Source of the DNA: Rhizophagus irregularis
Lineage: Eukaryota > Glomeromycota > Glomeromycetes > Glomerales > Glomeraceae
DNA: 64,000 nucleotides
Assembly (NCBI RefSeq): GCF_026210795.1
Contig: NC_089429.1
Location: 7,783,001-7,847,000 of the forward strand
Direction: 5' to 3'
In this document: positions 1 through 10,500 of the stretch, one piece after another
How positions within the stretch are numbered: the stretch's first letter is position 1
Layout: each line of letters begins with the position of its first letter
Position numbers and translations under genes: made by a program
Notes under the pieces: model-generated
Told to the model about the DNA's origin: nothing
What the model saw: the letters and a program-made list of their open reading frames with translations, nothing else
Databases searched by the model: none

Positions 1-422
1 TTATTAAACGATTAACGAAAAACCAATAGATTAATCAGGGGGTCGATCAATGCGGCTTAGCAACCAGTTTATCAAGTCCATCAATAGGAATAATTAGGAG
101 GAGTAATTATAAGCCACAAAAGATAGATTATAAGAATAACATATAAAATGGGAGCGAATTAAAATCGAATTTAATGAAAATACATAAAATATTGAAAAAC
201 AAAAAGATAATATAAAAGATAATATAAAGGATAATATGAAAAGATGATACGAAAAGATAGCACAGCCACAAAAGATGGATTATTTCTTTACGATATAATA
301 TTTGAAAGATTATGTTATTTTAAAGAAAAGATAGCACAGCCACAAAAGACAGGTTATAAATTATTTCTTTAAGATGTAATATTTGAAAGATAGAAAAGAT
401 AACATATAAAATAGTATATAAA
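1..422. repeat. Left flank: AT-rich DNA with imperfect tandem units
   Basis: No gene is seen. A unit of about 75-80 bp beginning GATAGCACAGCCACAAAAGA occurs at about 256 and again at about 330, with a partial echo near 113. The same AT-rich style (AAAGATAGCATATTAAAA) continues on the far side of the large element after 20155, so the element seems to sit inside one repeat tract. Confidence 0.6.
418..422. repeat. Candidate target-site duplication, left copy (ATAAA)
   Basis: The five bases just outside the left terminal inverted repeat are ATAAA, identical to 20155-20159 just outside the right repeat. Polintons usually make about 6-bp duplications. Both flanks are A/T-rich, so a chance match is possible. 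Confidence 0.55.
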
Positions 423-903
423 GTCGTCGGGCTGATAGTGTAGTCACTACGTTCCTCCACCTCGGCCAGGGCCTCGCAGTACCTACATCCCCCCTCCGTG
501 GGGCGGGGAATCCCTATATATCTGAAACAATATGAAACAAGATCTGAAACATAACAATATAAGCAAAAAAGGATAAAATAAGGGAAAAGAGAGGAAAATA
601 AGAGAGAATCAGAGAGGGTGTTTCGATGTTTCAGATGTTTCGGCAATTTTGGTAAAAGTCAGGCGAGGACAACCCTCCCAGAAAAAGTTTTGATTTTACC
701 CCCCAGATCTGAAACTTCTGAAACATCTGAAACTGATTCAGGATTCCGTTCGTTTTCTTATTGGAGGCAGTGAGATAGCAAATCGAGTAAACAGATAGGT
801 TAATAACCCCTAGAAGGACTGTAGAACCACAGGAGGGTAACCGGGTAGGAGCACGGATCCTTGGAAAAAATATATTCGGCAATTGAAGATTAGGTAACTA
901 TAA
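423..903 (+). repeat. Left terminal inverted repeat of the Polinton-type element
   Basis: This is the reverse complement of 19673-20154. By eye I find two substitutions and one homopolymer length change (six C at about 699 versus seven G on the right). It begins GTCGTCGGGCT. It contains many TGAAAC/GTTTCA words (for example 522-527, 545-550, 710-715, 719-724 and inverted at 626-642). It ends with a promoter-like AATTGAAGATTAGGTAACTA just before the helicase gene. Confidence 0.93.
881..890 (+). promoter_or_regulatory. Upstream motif AATTGAAGAT before helicase gene
   Basis: The motif lies 41 bp before the ATG at 932, inside the left terminal repeat. The same word precedes four other genes of the element. 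It resembles the A-rich TTGA early promoters of large DNA viruses; that link is inference. Confidence 0.6.
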
Positions 904-931
904 ATTAGTACTCGATTTGATAGAACAAAAA

Positions 932-3475
932 ATGACCACTCAAGCTCAAGTTATCCCCAAGTTCGGTGAACAAACGAAAGCCTTCAGTATCGATGAGCTT
1001 AAACGGTTTATTGTCGCTGCAAAGAGTATGAATGATCTCGATCAAGCCAAGAGGTATCTTTGCAGTTATTTCATTCTCTGTGCAGATCCTCATGGGGTTT
1101 TCTGGTGGGACCCGGATAGTAAAAGTTTGAAACACGTTATTGACAAAAATATTGGTAAACTTATCCGTCCAATCACGAAGACATTCTACACACAACCTGA
1201 ACAAGGACCCTCTCAAAAGACCGAGTTCAACATCTACAAGTGGTTTATGGTCGAGAATACCGATGTATGTAATGCAACCTGTGATCCCCATAAACAGCGA
1301 ATCTTCAGATCCTTAACCGGCCAACTCTATCTAAATATCTTCCCGGGATTCCTCCACGTCTTACGTCCGATATCTACCTTTGAGTCTACAATTCACCTCG
1401 CGGTTAAATTTATCTTCTCTCGCATTCAGGATATCTGGTGTTCGGGTGATTGGAATCTCACTGAGTATATCATCAAGTGGTTAGCCGGTGTATCTGCTGG
1501 AAGGAAGATGTACTCGATCCTTTACCTGAAATCTGGACAGGGTTGGGGCAAAGGTATTATAACAGATTTCATTCAGCGCAGCGTCCTAGGCACTCAACTC
1601 GTTTATAAGACCAGCGATCCTCAAACGATTCTTGGAAGTTTCAATGGGCAATTACAGGGTAAGGTTCTTCTTCTCCTCGAGGAAATGCCCACGGAAAAAA
1701 GCCAGTGGAATAATCTGTATCGCTCTTTAAAGGATAAGGTAACGAGTGACATAATAGAAATCCATGAAAAATACAAGACGCCAACACATTACAAAAACTT
1801 TATGTCAACTATCGTCCTAACCAACGAAAATGCTCTCAGAGTGGAGAACGATGATAGGCGCACAGTGTTCTTGGATGTGTCACCATCCCGTAAGGGAGAC
1901 CTCAACTACTTCAAAAAACTCGGTGACGCTATGAAATACCCAGGCGCCAGTGAGGCGTTCTATGCTTATTTGAGACCCATCGGGCGTGATGCTTACCCGG
2001 ACTTCAATGGAAATCCGCCACCTATGACAACATCCAAACAGGAACATATCATCTCGACTCTTCCACCGCTATTCCAATTTATAAAGGACACTTACCTCGT
2101 AGTGAAAAATTATATGACCGACCTACCTGTTCAAGAATTTTATAGGGTATATACTTCATATTGCGAAACTCATTGCATTTCACCCCTATCAAAGATAAAC
2201 GCTTCTAGAATTCTATCAAATGAGTTGGGTATAAATAGCAAAGTAGTACGCAAGGGTGGAAAAACACCACGGGTTTACAGCATATCCAGGGAGGACCTCT
2301 ACAAGAAGTTCTTCGGCAAAAACTGGATCCACGAAACAGAAGAGATAGACATAGAAGGAATCGATATAGAGACTTCTAAAAAACCTGCATCAGACCCCAA
2401 AGCCTTGGAGAAGTTCTTGGCAAATATATATAATCCAGCCAACAATCCACAAGACGTACAAGAGAAACCCGCTGAGGAAAAACCTGCTGAGAAAAAACCC
2501 GAACCCGCTGAGGAAAAACCCGCTGAGGAAAAACCCGCACCTGTAATTCGCAAGACTCCTCCACCGCTTCCACCCAAGCCTGACCACTTAAAAGAACGTC
2601 CACAAGAGTTAAGGGAAGAACAACCGGATCCCGATGAAGATACTAGTGAGTCAAACACCGATGAACCTATAGATAACTTCTCAGACTGTTATCTATCTGA
2701 CGAGGAATCTGCTGAGGTTCTAGTTCCTGAAAAACCGTCTACCCCCGAGCCAGATAACTATGACATCTTAGACGACTTATTATCAGACTCGGATTCTACA
2801 ACCATGGACCCAACTCCTGAACAACAATCCGAGTCTCCCGCAGAATCTTCTGCATCTGTCACTAAGCCTGACCCAGAACCGGCTCCTGAAGAGCAATTTA
2901 TCCCAGAACCCGACACAGAACCAGAAGTTGACCGGGATCCTGAACCAAAGGAAGGCACTCGAGCGCATTGGGCTTGGCATGAAAGACACCGATGGGATCG
3001 CAAACCGTGGGTTAAAAATTCAAAAGACCAGGCCTTCGATGATCTCTACAATACAAGTAAGGAATTATGGGCCAAGTACCAAGACGCGTCAGACGAATAT
3101 GACTGGGAAATACTCGCGTTTAAAATAGAGGAATGTCCCACAATGCGTATTGAGGACGAGTACCAGTACTACCTTATGGAGGTAGTAGACCGCTTCAAGG
3201 ACTGGATCGAATATAATGGATACTTACCTAAAATACCTAGCCGTAAAGAACTCGCAGATTTAATAAGAATATACAAGGATAATCGTGATGCTGAGATTAT
3301 TCCCACCCCCTCTGGTTATGAAACTATGAGGGCAGATAAGGGTAAAGCGCGAGAGATCCCCGAGGAACGTCCAAAAACTGATATGGAACGTGAATGGGAA
3401 GCCGCCAATGGACTCATCGATGACTGGGATGAAGAGGGTCTTGATCGTGTATGCAGCAAGATTGACTCCTTTTAA
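932..3475 (+). CDS. SF3/DUF5906-type replicative helicase, about 847 aa
   Basis: This is the likely DNA-unwinding ATPase of the element's replication. The first in-frame ATG is at 932; an upstream TTG at 917 is less likely. A Walker A loop SGQGWGKG lies near residue 200 and a Walker B strand GKVLLLLEEMP near residue 245. A polar motif-C-like strand (TIVLTNEN) and a DDRRTVFLDVS segment follow, the arrangement known for DUF5906/virus-type superfamily 3 helicases. Walker A ends in GKG rather than GKS/GKT, which occurs in that family. No primase catalytic motifs were recognised in the N-terminus. From about residue 510 the protein is Pro/Glu-rich with a tandem EKPAEE repeat, then a long acidic region and a Trp-rich C-terminus. 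The reading frame is intact, driven from the terminal repeat. Confidence 0.85.
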   Translation: MTTQAQVIPKFGEQTKAFSIDELKRFIVAAKSMNDLDQAKRYLCSYFILCADPHGVFWWDPDSKSLKHVIDKNIGKLIRPITKTFYTQPEQGPSQKTEFNIYKWFMVENTDVCNATCDPHKQRIFRSLTGQLYLNIFPGFLHVLRPISTFESTIHLAVKFIFSRIQDIWCSGDWNLTEYIIKWLAGVSAGRKMYSILYLKSGQGWGKGIITDFIQRSVLGTQLVYKTSDPQTILGSFNGQLQGKVLLLLEEMPTEKSQWNNLYRSLKDKVTSDIIEIHEKYKTPTHYKNFMSTIVLTNENALRVENDDRRTVFLDVSPSRKGDLNYFKKLGDAMKYPGASEAFYAYLRPIGRDAYPDFNGNPPPMTTSKQEHIISTLPPLFQFIKDTYLVVKNYMTDLPVQEFYRVYTSYCETHCISPLSKINASRILSNELGINSKVVRKGGKTPRVYSISREDLYKKFFGKNWIHETEEIDIEGIDIETSKKPASDPKALEKFLANIYNPANNPQDVQEKPAEEKPAEKKPEPAEEKPAEEKPAPVIRKTPPPLPPKPDHLKERPQELREEQPDPDEDTSESNTDEPIDNFSDCYLSDEESAEVLVPEKPSTPEPDNYDILDDLLSDSDSTTMDPTPEQQSESPAESSASVTKPDPEPAPEEQFIPEPDTEPEVDRDPEPKEGTRAHWAWHERHRWDRKPWVKNSKDQAFDDLYNTSKELWAKYQDASDEYDWEILAFKIEECPTMRIEDEYQYYLMEVVDRFKDWIEYNGYLPKIPSRKELADLIRIYKDNRDAEIIPTPSGYETMRADKGKAREIPEERPKTDMEREWEAANGLIDDWDEEGLDRVCSKIDSF

Positions 3476-3500
3476 TAAGATAAGCACTTCTTAGTTATCT

Positions 3501-3510
3501 TATATTTTTT
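3501..3510 (+). terminator. Gene-end T-run TATATTTTTT
   Basis: A TATTTTTT run lies 25 bp after the helicase stop codon. Equivalent runs follow most plus-strand genes of the element, as with the T-rich early termination signals of poxviruses (inference). Confidence 0.4.
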
Positions 3511-3558
3511 GTATAAAAAACCTATATTACAACTGAACACAATTCATAAATACATCAA

Positions 3559-5412
3559 ATGGTTTATTCAGAGATTGTCCGTGCTTTACCTACAAGACCG
3601 GATATCAAAGAATTACAGTATTCAGGCGCAAGATTTTCCAGAGGAGCAATAGCAAAACTTGGACAGCGACTCCAATCCCGGTATCCAACACATAAGTTCC
3701 AGATCCTACTTCCCTATGAAAACTGGAAACCCGGTGGATGGACATCAGGAAACTAACCAGCCAGCCTCTTTTCACTATTAGACCACTACGACGAAGCACA
3801 ACTACCGGATGACGCAGACCCTGATTATTTTGAACGATTCATAATTTATGTGAGAGATGCCCCACCGGTTGCAGGGGGTTGCAACGGGGAGCTAAATGAT
3901 TGCCTGTATGAATGCCTGAAATATATCTACGGCACATTCTCTAAAATGCCAAAGTCAATCGAAAAGCCCGAGTATATCAAAAAGGCATTAGGTCTCAATC
4001 GTGATGCTTCCATCCCAGTTTCATGCATGGACAAGGTTGAACAACTCGCAGGAAGTCTCGCAATTAATATTGTGGGGGACATTACCCGAATCTCTAAGAG
4101 TAAGTCCGATAGACGTGCGACTCTCATCCTGTCAGAAGGCCATTACTCCCTCGCGTTAAATCCCGGAAGACTCCACTCCAGTAAATTAGATAAAAAGCGT
4201 AATTTACCCATTGTATACCATGAAGATGGGACCAATAATGTAGTCACAATATACAACGGCAAAACGGTTAAGTCTTGCACAATTGCGCAGTTTCAAAAAA
4301 CTAAGAATTCCAAAAGTTCTTTCATCCCCGTCGAGAAAAACCGTAAGACTGGAGTATATGAAACTCTTGAAGAAGCATATCAGAGAATCCACGAGGAGCG
4401 GAATTCCTTTCTACAGGAGACAAAGAAGTTCGGTTTAGGAATCGACTTATCATACCATAACTGGTCTTACAAAAGAACGGCTCTCTGGTTATTCGAACGA
4501 TTAAGTGTAGGGATTCCAGCCAATGATCCTCTTGACCCGATAGAAGCAGAGTGGTTAAGTGATGCAATGATGGGAGGATTAATCTGGGCAGATAACGAGT
4601 GGAAGGGCTATGGAAGACAGTACGATGCAACAAGTTTATACCCGAGTATTCAACAATCGAATGCAAACTTTCCAATCAGACGGGGTAAATTCCAGACACT
4701 TAATAACTTTGTTGACCACAGGGGTTATACCTTGTATGGATTATTCCGTGCCAAGGTAAGTGGGAATAATATTCTCTTCCGACAGAATAAAAGGGGAATC
4801 TATACATTCATCGACTTACAACGAGCAAAAAAACTTGGTCTCAATATACAGTTAATACAGGATGGGAAGCCAAATGCATTGATATATGATAGAGAAGCGA
4901 GAATCCCTGGAACTGTAATATTCGGTGAGTATGTACACTTCCTCTTCAAAATTAAAAACCAGGGTGGCGTAGCTGGCCGCATGGCAAAGCGAGTCCTCAA
5001 CACATTATGGGGAGCATTATGCCAGAGGAAGCGTAATTACAAGACACTCACCGCAGATCAAACAGACCCGTTTACATTTCCAGAGGGCCATACACTCGAC
5101 TCTATCATACCAGTAGGATCTGACCAGTGGCGATTCCAGTTCACAAACCCGGGTAATCCCTTCAAAGGTGAGTATCCCAGGATCGCCCCATTCTTATTAG
5201 CACGTGGTCGCAAAATCACATCTGAGGCAATTCAACCATACAAGAATAAAGTACGACGTATCCATACGGATGGATTTATTTTAGAAGAGCAGCCAGATAG
5301 CCCCGCGCTTTTCACTTGTTCAGAGAATGCAGATACGACTCTAAAGACTTTCAAGTTTGAAACCGCGGGATACTGCCATGTGAAAAATGCGAACAAGGTT
5401 ATCTGGACATGA
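3559..5412 (+). pseudogene. polB: Compact family B DNA polymerase with one in-frame stop
   Basis: Frame 1 is open from ATG 3559 to TGA 5410-5412 (about 617 codons) except for TAA at 3754-3756. The sequence continues sensibly across that stop, so it is probably a nonsense change or recoding. Polymerase motif A is seen as YDATSLYPSI, motif B as KRVLNTLWGAL, and motif C as HTDG in place of the usual DTDS. The region before motif A holds GGCNGELNDCLYECL and later GHYSLALN, a Cys...His pattern I recall from N-terminal domains of some viral polymerases and loosely like OTU proteases; its function is unknown. I could not identify 3'-5' exonuclease motifs. It is shorter than typical Polinton polymerases of 1000 residues or more. 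It probably copies the element, perhaps protein-primed as in Polintons. Confidence 0.82.
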
Positions 5413-5430
5413 TTGCTAAGAACTGGTAGG

Positions 5431-5440
5431 TTTATTTTTT
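5431..5440 (+). terminator. Gene-end T-run TTTATTTTTT
   Basis: A T-run lies 18 bp after the polymerase stop and before the next gene, matching the runs after neighbouring genes. Confidence 0.35.
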
Positions 5441-5475
5441 ACTGACATATCGTGATGGCATAATTGAATAAACCT

Positions 5476-5967
5476 ATGGGATATGTAATCTTACGAGATA
5501 CCCAAATGCAAAACACCGACGGATTAGGTAGACAAGACGACGAAAGTTTCCACGCGTGGGCTAAGCGCATTCAGAATGCTGTGCAATATTATGAGACTTG
5601 TAGTAGAATAGGTTTTCATAGGCGGCTACCTTATCCAAGGTCTCGTCAAGCTGTATATGCTTATATTGTGCACATTAGGAGAATAGTATCACGACTACCA
5701 AATAGGTGGTACTGTACCTACTGTAAATCTTTTATTGATCGCGGATGGGGAGCCGATGCTTCCATGGATCAAGCGGTACGACTACATTTATATAGTTGCC
5801 CAAAGCATTTTAATTTCGACTATTATACTCATCATGCTGAAATGATCCAGAAAGCCTTTAGGAGATATATAGAAAGAAGGAACAATAAAGCGGCTAGGAT
5901 TATCCAGAAAGTCGCTATCCCCTGGTTATATAGACCAGGCTCTCCATTGATACAAAAGGCCGAGTGA
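5476..5967 (+). CDS. Unknown 163-aa protein with C2HC-like finger and IQ-like tail
   Basis: The first ATG of the open frame is at 5476, preceded by ATAATTGAATAAAC, a variant of the element's upstream motif. The middle of the protein has WYCTYCK, then about 20 residues later HLYSCPKH, giving a C-x2-C...H-x4-C-x2-H spacing that could hold zinc. The C-terminus has two helical IQ-like stretches (MIQKAFRRYIERR and ARIIQKVAIPW), which in other proteins bind calmodulin-like light chains. The N-terminus is not recognised. It follows the polymerase by about 60 bp and may act in replication or packaging, but nothing in the sequence settles this. Confidence 0.6.
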   Translation: MGYVILRDTQMQNTDGLGRQDDESFHAWAKRIQNAVQYYETCSRIGFHRRLPYPRSRQAVYAYIVHIRRIVSRLPNRWYCTYCKSFIDRGWGADASMDQAVRLHLYSCPKHFNFDYYTHHAEMIQKAFRRYIERRNNKAARIIQKVAIPWLYRPGSPLIQKAE

Positions 5968-6010
5968 CACTTCTACTGCCTCGCAGTATCCCAAGTGTAA
6001 ACCCCGAGGT

Positions 6011-6025
6011 TTATATTTATTTTTT
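6011..6025 (+). terminator. Gene-end T-run after zinc-finger/IQ gene
   Basis: TTATATTTATTTTTT lies 43 bp after the stop at 5967. A second T-run (6056-6065) lies just beyond the next promoter-like motif. Confidence 0.35.
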
Positions 6026-6044
6026 CTCATTCGAATGAACAGGT

Positions 6045-6054
6045 AACTGAAGAT
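6045..6054 (+). promoter_or_regulatory. Upstream motif AACTGAAGAT
   Basis: One-base variant of AATTGAAGAT, 28 bp before the ATG at 6083. It is preceded by GGTA, and the terminal-repeat copies have GGTAACTATAA next to the motif. Confidence 0.5.
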
Positions 6055-6082
6055 TTATATTTTTTACAAAGTACAAAGAATC

Positions 6083-6555
6083 ATGTCAACATATACCGAA
6101 TTCACAAGCATTGTTAACAGCACTGACAGCACTAATGAGGAGGTTATTTACGAGGCATCGCGCATACAGCCTAGTGTTATCTCTGACGAAACTGTCCCCA
6201 AGATTATCCGCGCATTAAAAGATACTATAGTAGTCGCATTAGTATCTGGGTTTAGCAAAACCAGTTACCTCGTCCAGGACCACGTGAAGTATATCAAGCG
6301 AATCCAAATGGCAAATTCTCCTGTATCATATGTGAAGTTCGTGGCCAGAAAACTCTTCCCAGATAATGCGGCATATACTGCTAAAATAGCAAAAATCCGC
6401 GAATCATACAAGAATAAACAAGCTCTCCTAGATAAGCTTCGGAGGCCCTCTTCGAATTGTATTATAATGCGACTAAGGACTCATCAACCGGTCCTCCAAA
6501 GCGAGCTATTACTAAAAACGAGGCTGAGAAAACCTTAACAGAACTTCTTGCATAA
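6083..6555 (+). pseudogene. Unknown small protein, frameshifted near its C-terminus
   Basis: The frame from ATG 6083 encodes a helical protein with no domain I recognise. It runs on to TAA 6538, but after about 6440 its residues look unnatural. The -1 frame from about 6440 to TAA 6553-6555 instead gives EALFELYYNATKD and a lysine/glutamate-rich end finishing LTELLA, far more protein-like. A one-base deletion (or -1 frameshift) near 6440 is therefore likely. The intended product would be about 157 residues. It is flanked by the element's upstream motif and a downstream T-run, supporting a real gene. No function is assigned. Confidence 0.55.
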
Positions 6556-6594
6556 GCGGCTCCTGTGGTCCTACGATTCTGTACGAATTTAGTC

Positions 6595-6606
6595 TATATT
6601 TTTTAT
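6595..6606 (+). terminator. Gene-end T-run TATATTTTTT
   Basis: The run lies about 40 bp after the corrected stop at 6555 and before the next upstream motif. Confidence 0.35.
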
Positions 6607-6628
6607 CCATGTGTAATAGGCATACAGT

Positions 6629-6638
6629 AATTGAAGAT
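6629..6638 (+). promoter_or_regulatory. Upstream motif AATTGAAGAT before F-box gene
   Basis: Exact copy of the motif, 26 bp before ATG 6665. The text between it and the ATG (TATAAGTAACATA) resembles the stretch before the other F-box gene, whose copy sits in the right terminal repeat. Confidence 0.58.
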
Positions 6639-6664
6639 AGCTATAGTATAAGTAACATAACATC

Positions 6665-7070
6665 ATGTTGGACCGATTACCAGTAGAAATAGTCGAACGC
6701 ATTGTCGCAAAGATCCCGGATACTGACCTTATTGCAGCGAGTAAGGTAGATAGAGTGTGGTGGCAGGAAGTTCGTCGAGAGGCATATAAGAGGTGGAAAA
6801 ATTATGCCACTTACGATCGGGGATGTGTACTGTGAAATCCGAGCTCTCGGAAAGCATTATATAAAGAGGGAAATTGACTGGATAACGTTTGAAGATGTAA
6901 ACGACCTCTATAAAAGATGGATAAACCGCCTCACCGAGGATCAGCTTTATATTATGGAGAAAATGCTTAGGAATGGGATGGTCGTGGACCCCCAAGAGAG
7001 GGAAACCATAGAGCATGCATTAAGTGAACAAAGATGGGGAGGCGATCCTTGGAGACTGGGAGTGGTATGA
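6665..7070 (+). pseudogene. F-box protein, frameshifted after the F-box
   Basis: ATG 6665 opens a 56-codon frame, too short to be listed by many gene finders, encoding MLDRLPVEIVERIVAKIPD followed by an SKVDRVWW core. The LP-x-E-I start, the SKV-(N/D)R-x-W core and the spacing match the F-box, which docks proteins to Skp1 in SCF ubiquitin ligases. It ends at TGA 6833-6835. A +1 frame open from 6804 to 7070 continues with YCEIRALGKHYIKREIDW and LYKRW, apparently the rest of the same protein. One inserted base (or two lost) near 6828 would explain this. The intended length is about 134 aa. Fungal F-box genes are common, so capture from the host is plausible. A T-run follows at 7132. Confidence 0.65.
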
Positions 7071-7131
7071 ATGGACTCAACAGGAGTAAGCATTTTGTAC
7101 TTGACTTTCGTAGGAATTACCCTGCAGAGTC

Positions 7132-7140
7132 ATATTTTTT
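7132..7140 (+). terminator. Gene-end T-run ATATTTTTT
   Basis: The run lies 62 bp after the stop at 7070. Beyond it the DNA changes character, where the LINE-associated region begins. Confidence 0.35.
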
Positions 7141-7553
7141 AGATCCGGCCGGCATTACCGCGTAATCCCGAATTACCGAAAAAGGAAATTTATGTTACAC
7201 AAGATTCCAAACGCATTTTTACCAAAATCGATTTTTTGTGGAACGGGTATCGCCCAAAAAGGAAATGATCTACGTACCACATGAAGTCACGTGACACTCT
7301 ACACATTTGTTCAGGGTATCACGTGACATGAACTCCGTTCACATTTTCTGTAATATAATCCATAGTTTTTCCATGAATGCTTTTTAGGCCAATAATCCAA
7401 TAACTTATTCATCAGGTATCCTCGTGTTTTGCGACAAGGACTGATGACCATGTAACCTCATCATCAGGCATCCTCGCATTTTTTGACAAGGACTGATAAC
7501 GTACTTGGTCCACTCATTTCATTAGACTTCAAAAGATTCTTCATCTTTATAAG
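7141..7553 (+). other. LINE-associated 5' region with tandem repeats and CACGTGAC sites
   Basis: No coding frame is convincing here. Two CACGTGAC words lie at about 7289 and 7320. A unit of about 51 bp (CATCAGG-ATCCTCG...GACAAGGACTGAT) is repeated at 7411-7459 and 7462-7508. The GACAAGGACTGATGAC word recurs once more at 12152-12167, on the far side of the LINE. The stretch could be an internal LINE promoter or Polinton sequence split by the insertion. Confidence 0.5.
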
Positions 7554-10500
7554 ATGATTATTCCTTCTCCCCCTATTTTACCTACTTCTTTATCCTCATG
7601 TAGGCAAGACGATTTTAAACTTTTATTGGCATCTTTAAAGACTATTTCTGATGCCCTCCATGGTTTCCTTCTTCTCAAAGAAAAAGATTTTCAAGATTCT
7701 TCCATTCGTGCCAAATTGGAAGATAGGGACAATAATTTTGAAACCGATATTTCCTCCTTTATTAATTCTGCTCTTTCAAGGACTCGACGCCGCATCACCT
7801 TGGATCGTGTCTTTATCGACCATCCTACACAACCAAAACTTTTGACGGACCCGCATGATATTGATGACGCTGTTATCGACCATTTCCAGAATTCCGTGCC
7901 TATAAAGTCATCTCCCCCTGACAATATTTCCGCTCTTCCAGATAGATGGTCTTCTGCTTATTGCCCTATGGACGATGTGGATTCTTCCATTTACAACTCT
8001 TTGTTGGATCCTCCTACCCTTGATGAATGGCTGTCTACGGTCTCTTTGATGCCGAATGACAAAGCTTCTGGCCCTTCTATGCTTAGCCTATGAGATGCTT
8101 AAGCATCTGGGTTCCAACACTTCAGCTTTGGTTCTAATCCTGGTACAATCATGCTTTCGTACTGCTGATATTCCTGATTTATGGCGTCAAGCTATGGTTT
8201 TCCCTATCCCTAAACCTCACGAATGGAAATGTCAACTCAAGAATACGAGACCTATTACTTTACTTGAAGTAATTAGGAAATCTTTGGTTAAACTCTTTTA
8301 TAATCGTCTCGCTTCCATTTTGGCTTCAAATGAAGTTCTCAAAGGAGGTAACTTCGCCAGTCTCCCAGGTGGTTCTTGTCGCGACCCTATTGTCGTTCTT
8401 GAATCTATTATCCATGATGCTCATGTCAACAAATCACCGCTTTGGATCCTTTCGCAAGATATTTCAAAGGCTTTCGACTCAGTTGATCTCAAGATGTTGC
8501 GTTTCGCTCTAGAACGCATTAAACTTCCTGCTTTTGCTATCAAGTTTATTTTATCCCTCTTCATGAAACGCTCTAATCGCGTTTTTACTGCTCATGGAAC
8601 TACTCCTTCTTACCGTGTTCGCATTGGTATAGATCAAGGCGAAGTTATCTCTCCTTTACTCTGGGTCATATATATAGACCCTTTATTGATTGTTCTCAAA
8701 AATGAAATGATGGATCCATATACGCTTCATGCTCCCTCTTTAATTAATCCTTTGGCTCAGGCTAATCCAGGTGGATTACGAATCAACAATTTGGTCTTCA
8801 TGGATGACTCTACTTTAATTTCGTCATCCAAATCTGGAATGGAATCAATGCTCTCTATTACGGAAGAATTTTATCAAATCAACAATACTTCCGCTAATCA
8901 TAACAAATATGTTTTAATTACTAATTCGTTGCCTTCCACTTCAGTTTTATCACCTTCTCCAGTCGTGTTTGACTTGCAATTATCCGGATTGAACATAGTT
9001 CCTTCCATTTCTATTGTGCCTATCTCCATGAATAGCTCTTTCCGCTTCCTGGGCGTGTGGTTCAATGTCGCTGGTTCTCGTGATTTTGTCAAGAAGCAAG
9101 TTGCTAGAGAATGTAACTCCTTCGCCGCTACCGTACGCCCTGCCAAATTATCTGCTAAACAAATAGTTTATTTACACAACACCGTCCTTATCCCAAAATT
9201 GGAATATCGCATGCAAGTCACTCACCTCTCCGAATCTGAATGTGCCTCGGCAACCAGCAGTATCCGTTCCTTGGTTAAACACAAGGCCAATTTTTCACGA
9301 GTACTCCCTGATTCTATTTTGTTTTTGTCTCAAGGCTTGGGATTGATTAATTTATTTTTTCATCAATCACAAACACATTTAACTAATTTATTTTTGTTAG
9401 CTAATTCTTCTTCTTTTTTTATGAAAAATTTATTTTTATATAGATTACGTTTAATTCAATTTTCTTTTTTAATTCCTATTTCCCCATTGTTAGTTAAAGA
9501 TTGGACTATATGGTCTAAACTTTTTGCTTTTAAACAGGATTATATCGCTTGCACTATTGCTCTCCTGACCACCACTCCCTTCATGTTGTTGCGTTCACAA
9601 CTTTCAACTTTGCCTGACCTCACTATGTCTAATGGTCATACACCTTTATATGATGTTATGACTCCAAAAATTTTTATTTCTTACTTCCGACGTCTTAGAA
9701 GTTTGCAACTATATTACCTATCACAATTTATTACGCCTCAAGGAACCCATATGATTACTTGGAACGTCTATCTATCCAATTTATCGAGCAGGAAAGGTCA
9801 TCGTGTCCTCCCACACAAATGGTTCAATGACATTCACCAATGCGTCACTGTTCCAGGTTCCAACTCTCTCCTTTTGGATCGGTTCTCTTCTGATGCTATT
9901 CCTTCCAATATCGACTTGGTTCCCGCCTTTGGTTCCTCTCGAAAATCCATGAAATGGATCGTAACTTTGGATGATGATGGCTCTCCTCTTTTTGGAAAAC
10001 AGCTCAGTAAACAGCAATATTCCTGCAAGATTGTCCATTGGACTTCTGATTGTGTGACTCGACCTAATGATGTTATCACGCTCACTCCTTGTCCTGGTTG
10101 TTCTAAACATGTACCAGTTACCCATACTAAAAGCAATCCAACAGATGTTACTCCTTTATGTATCATCCCAAAACTCTCTCCTCTTCGATCTTTTCTTCTC
10201 CCAACAACGCAGGAGCGTATTAGACATGACACCACCACTATCGCTTCCCCTTTTACTTGGGCGGACCTTGACGAGACTGTAAGATCCTATTATGGTCGTT
10301 TGGACATTCAACCTAATTTTTCACAAGAAGATGTGGTTACTCTCCCCTCTCCTTCTCCTCTTCCCTCTTTGGGTTCGGCTGCCCCTCTTGCTTTTGCTGC
10401 CTCACCGTTAGCGACTCCTCCTGATAACCATCATTGTTTTTATACCGATGGTTCTTTAATTAACCTTGGCACTCCTGATGTTTCTATGGGTTGGTCTTGG

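Noticed and set aside
320-882. Open frames of 108 and 83 codons in the left terminal repeat, mirrored at 19694-20158
   Set aside because: They exist in both inverted repeats because the DNA is the same, they have no protein-like features, and one crosses the repeat boundary.
2299-3003. Several minus- and plus-strand frames overlapping the helicase
   Set aside because: They are shadows of the Pro/Glu repeat region, with compositions mirroring it.
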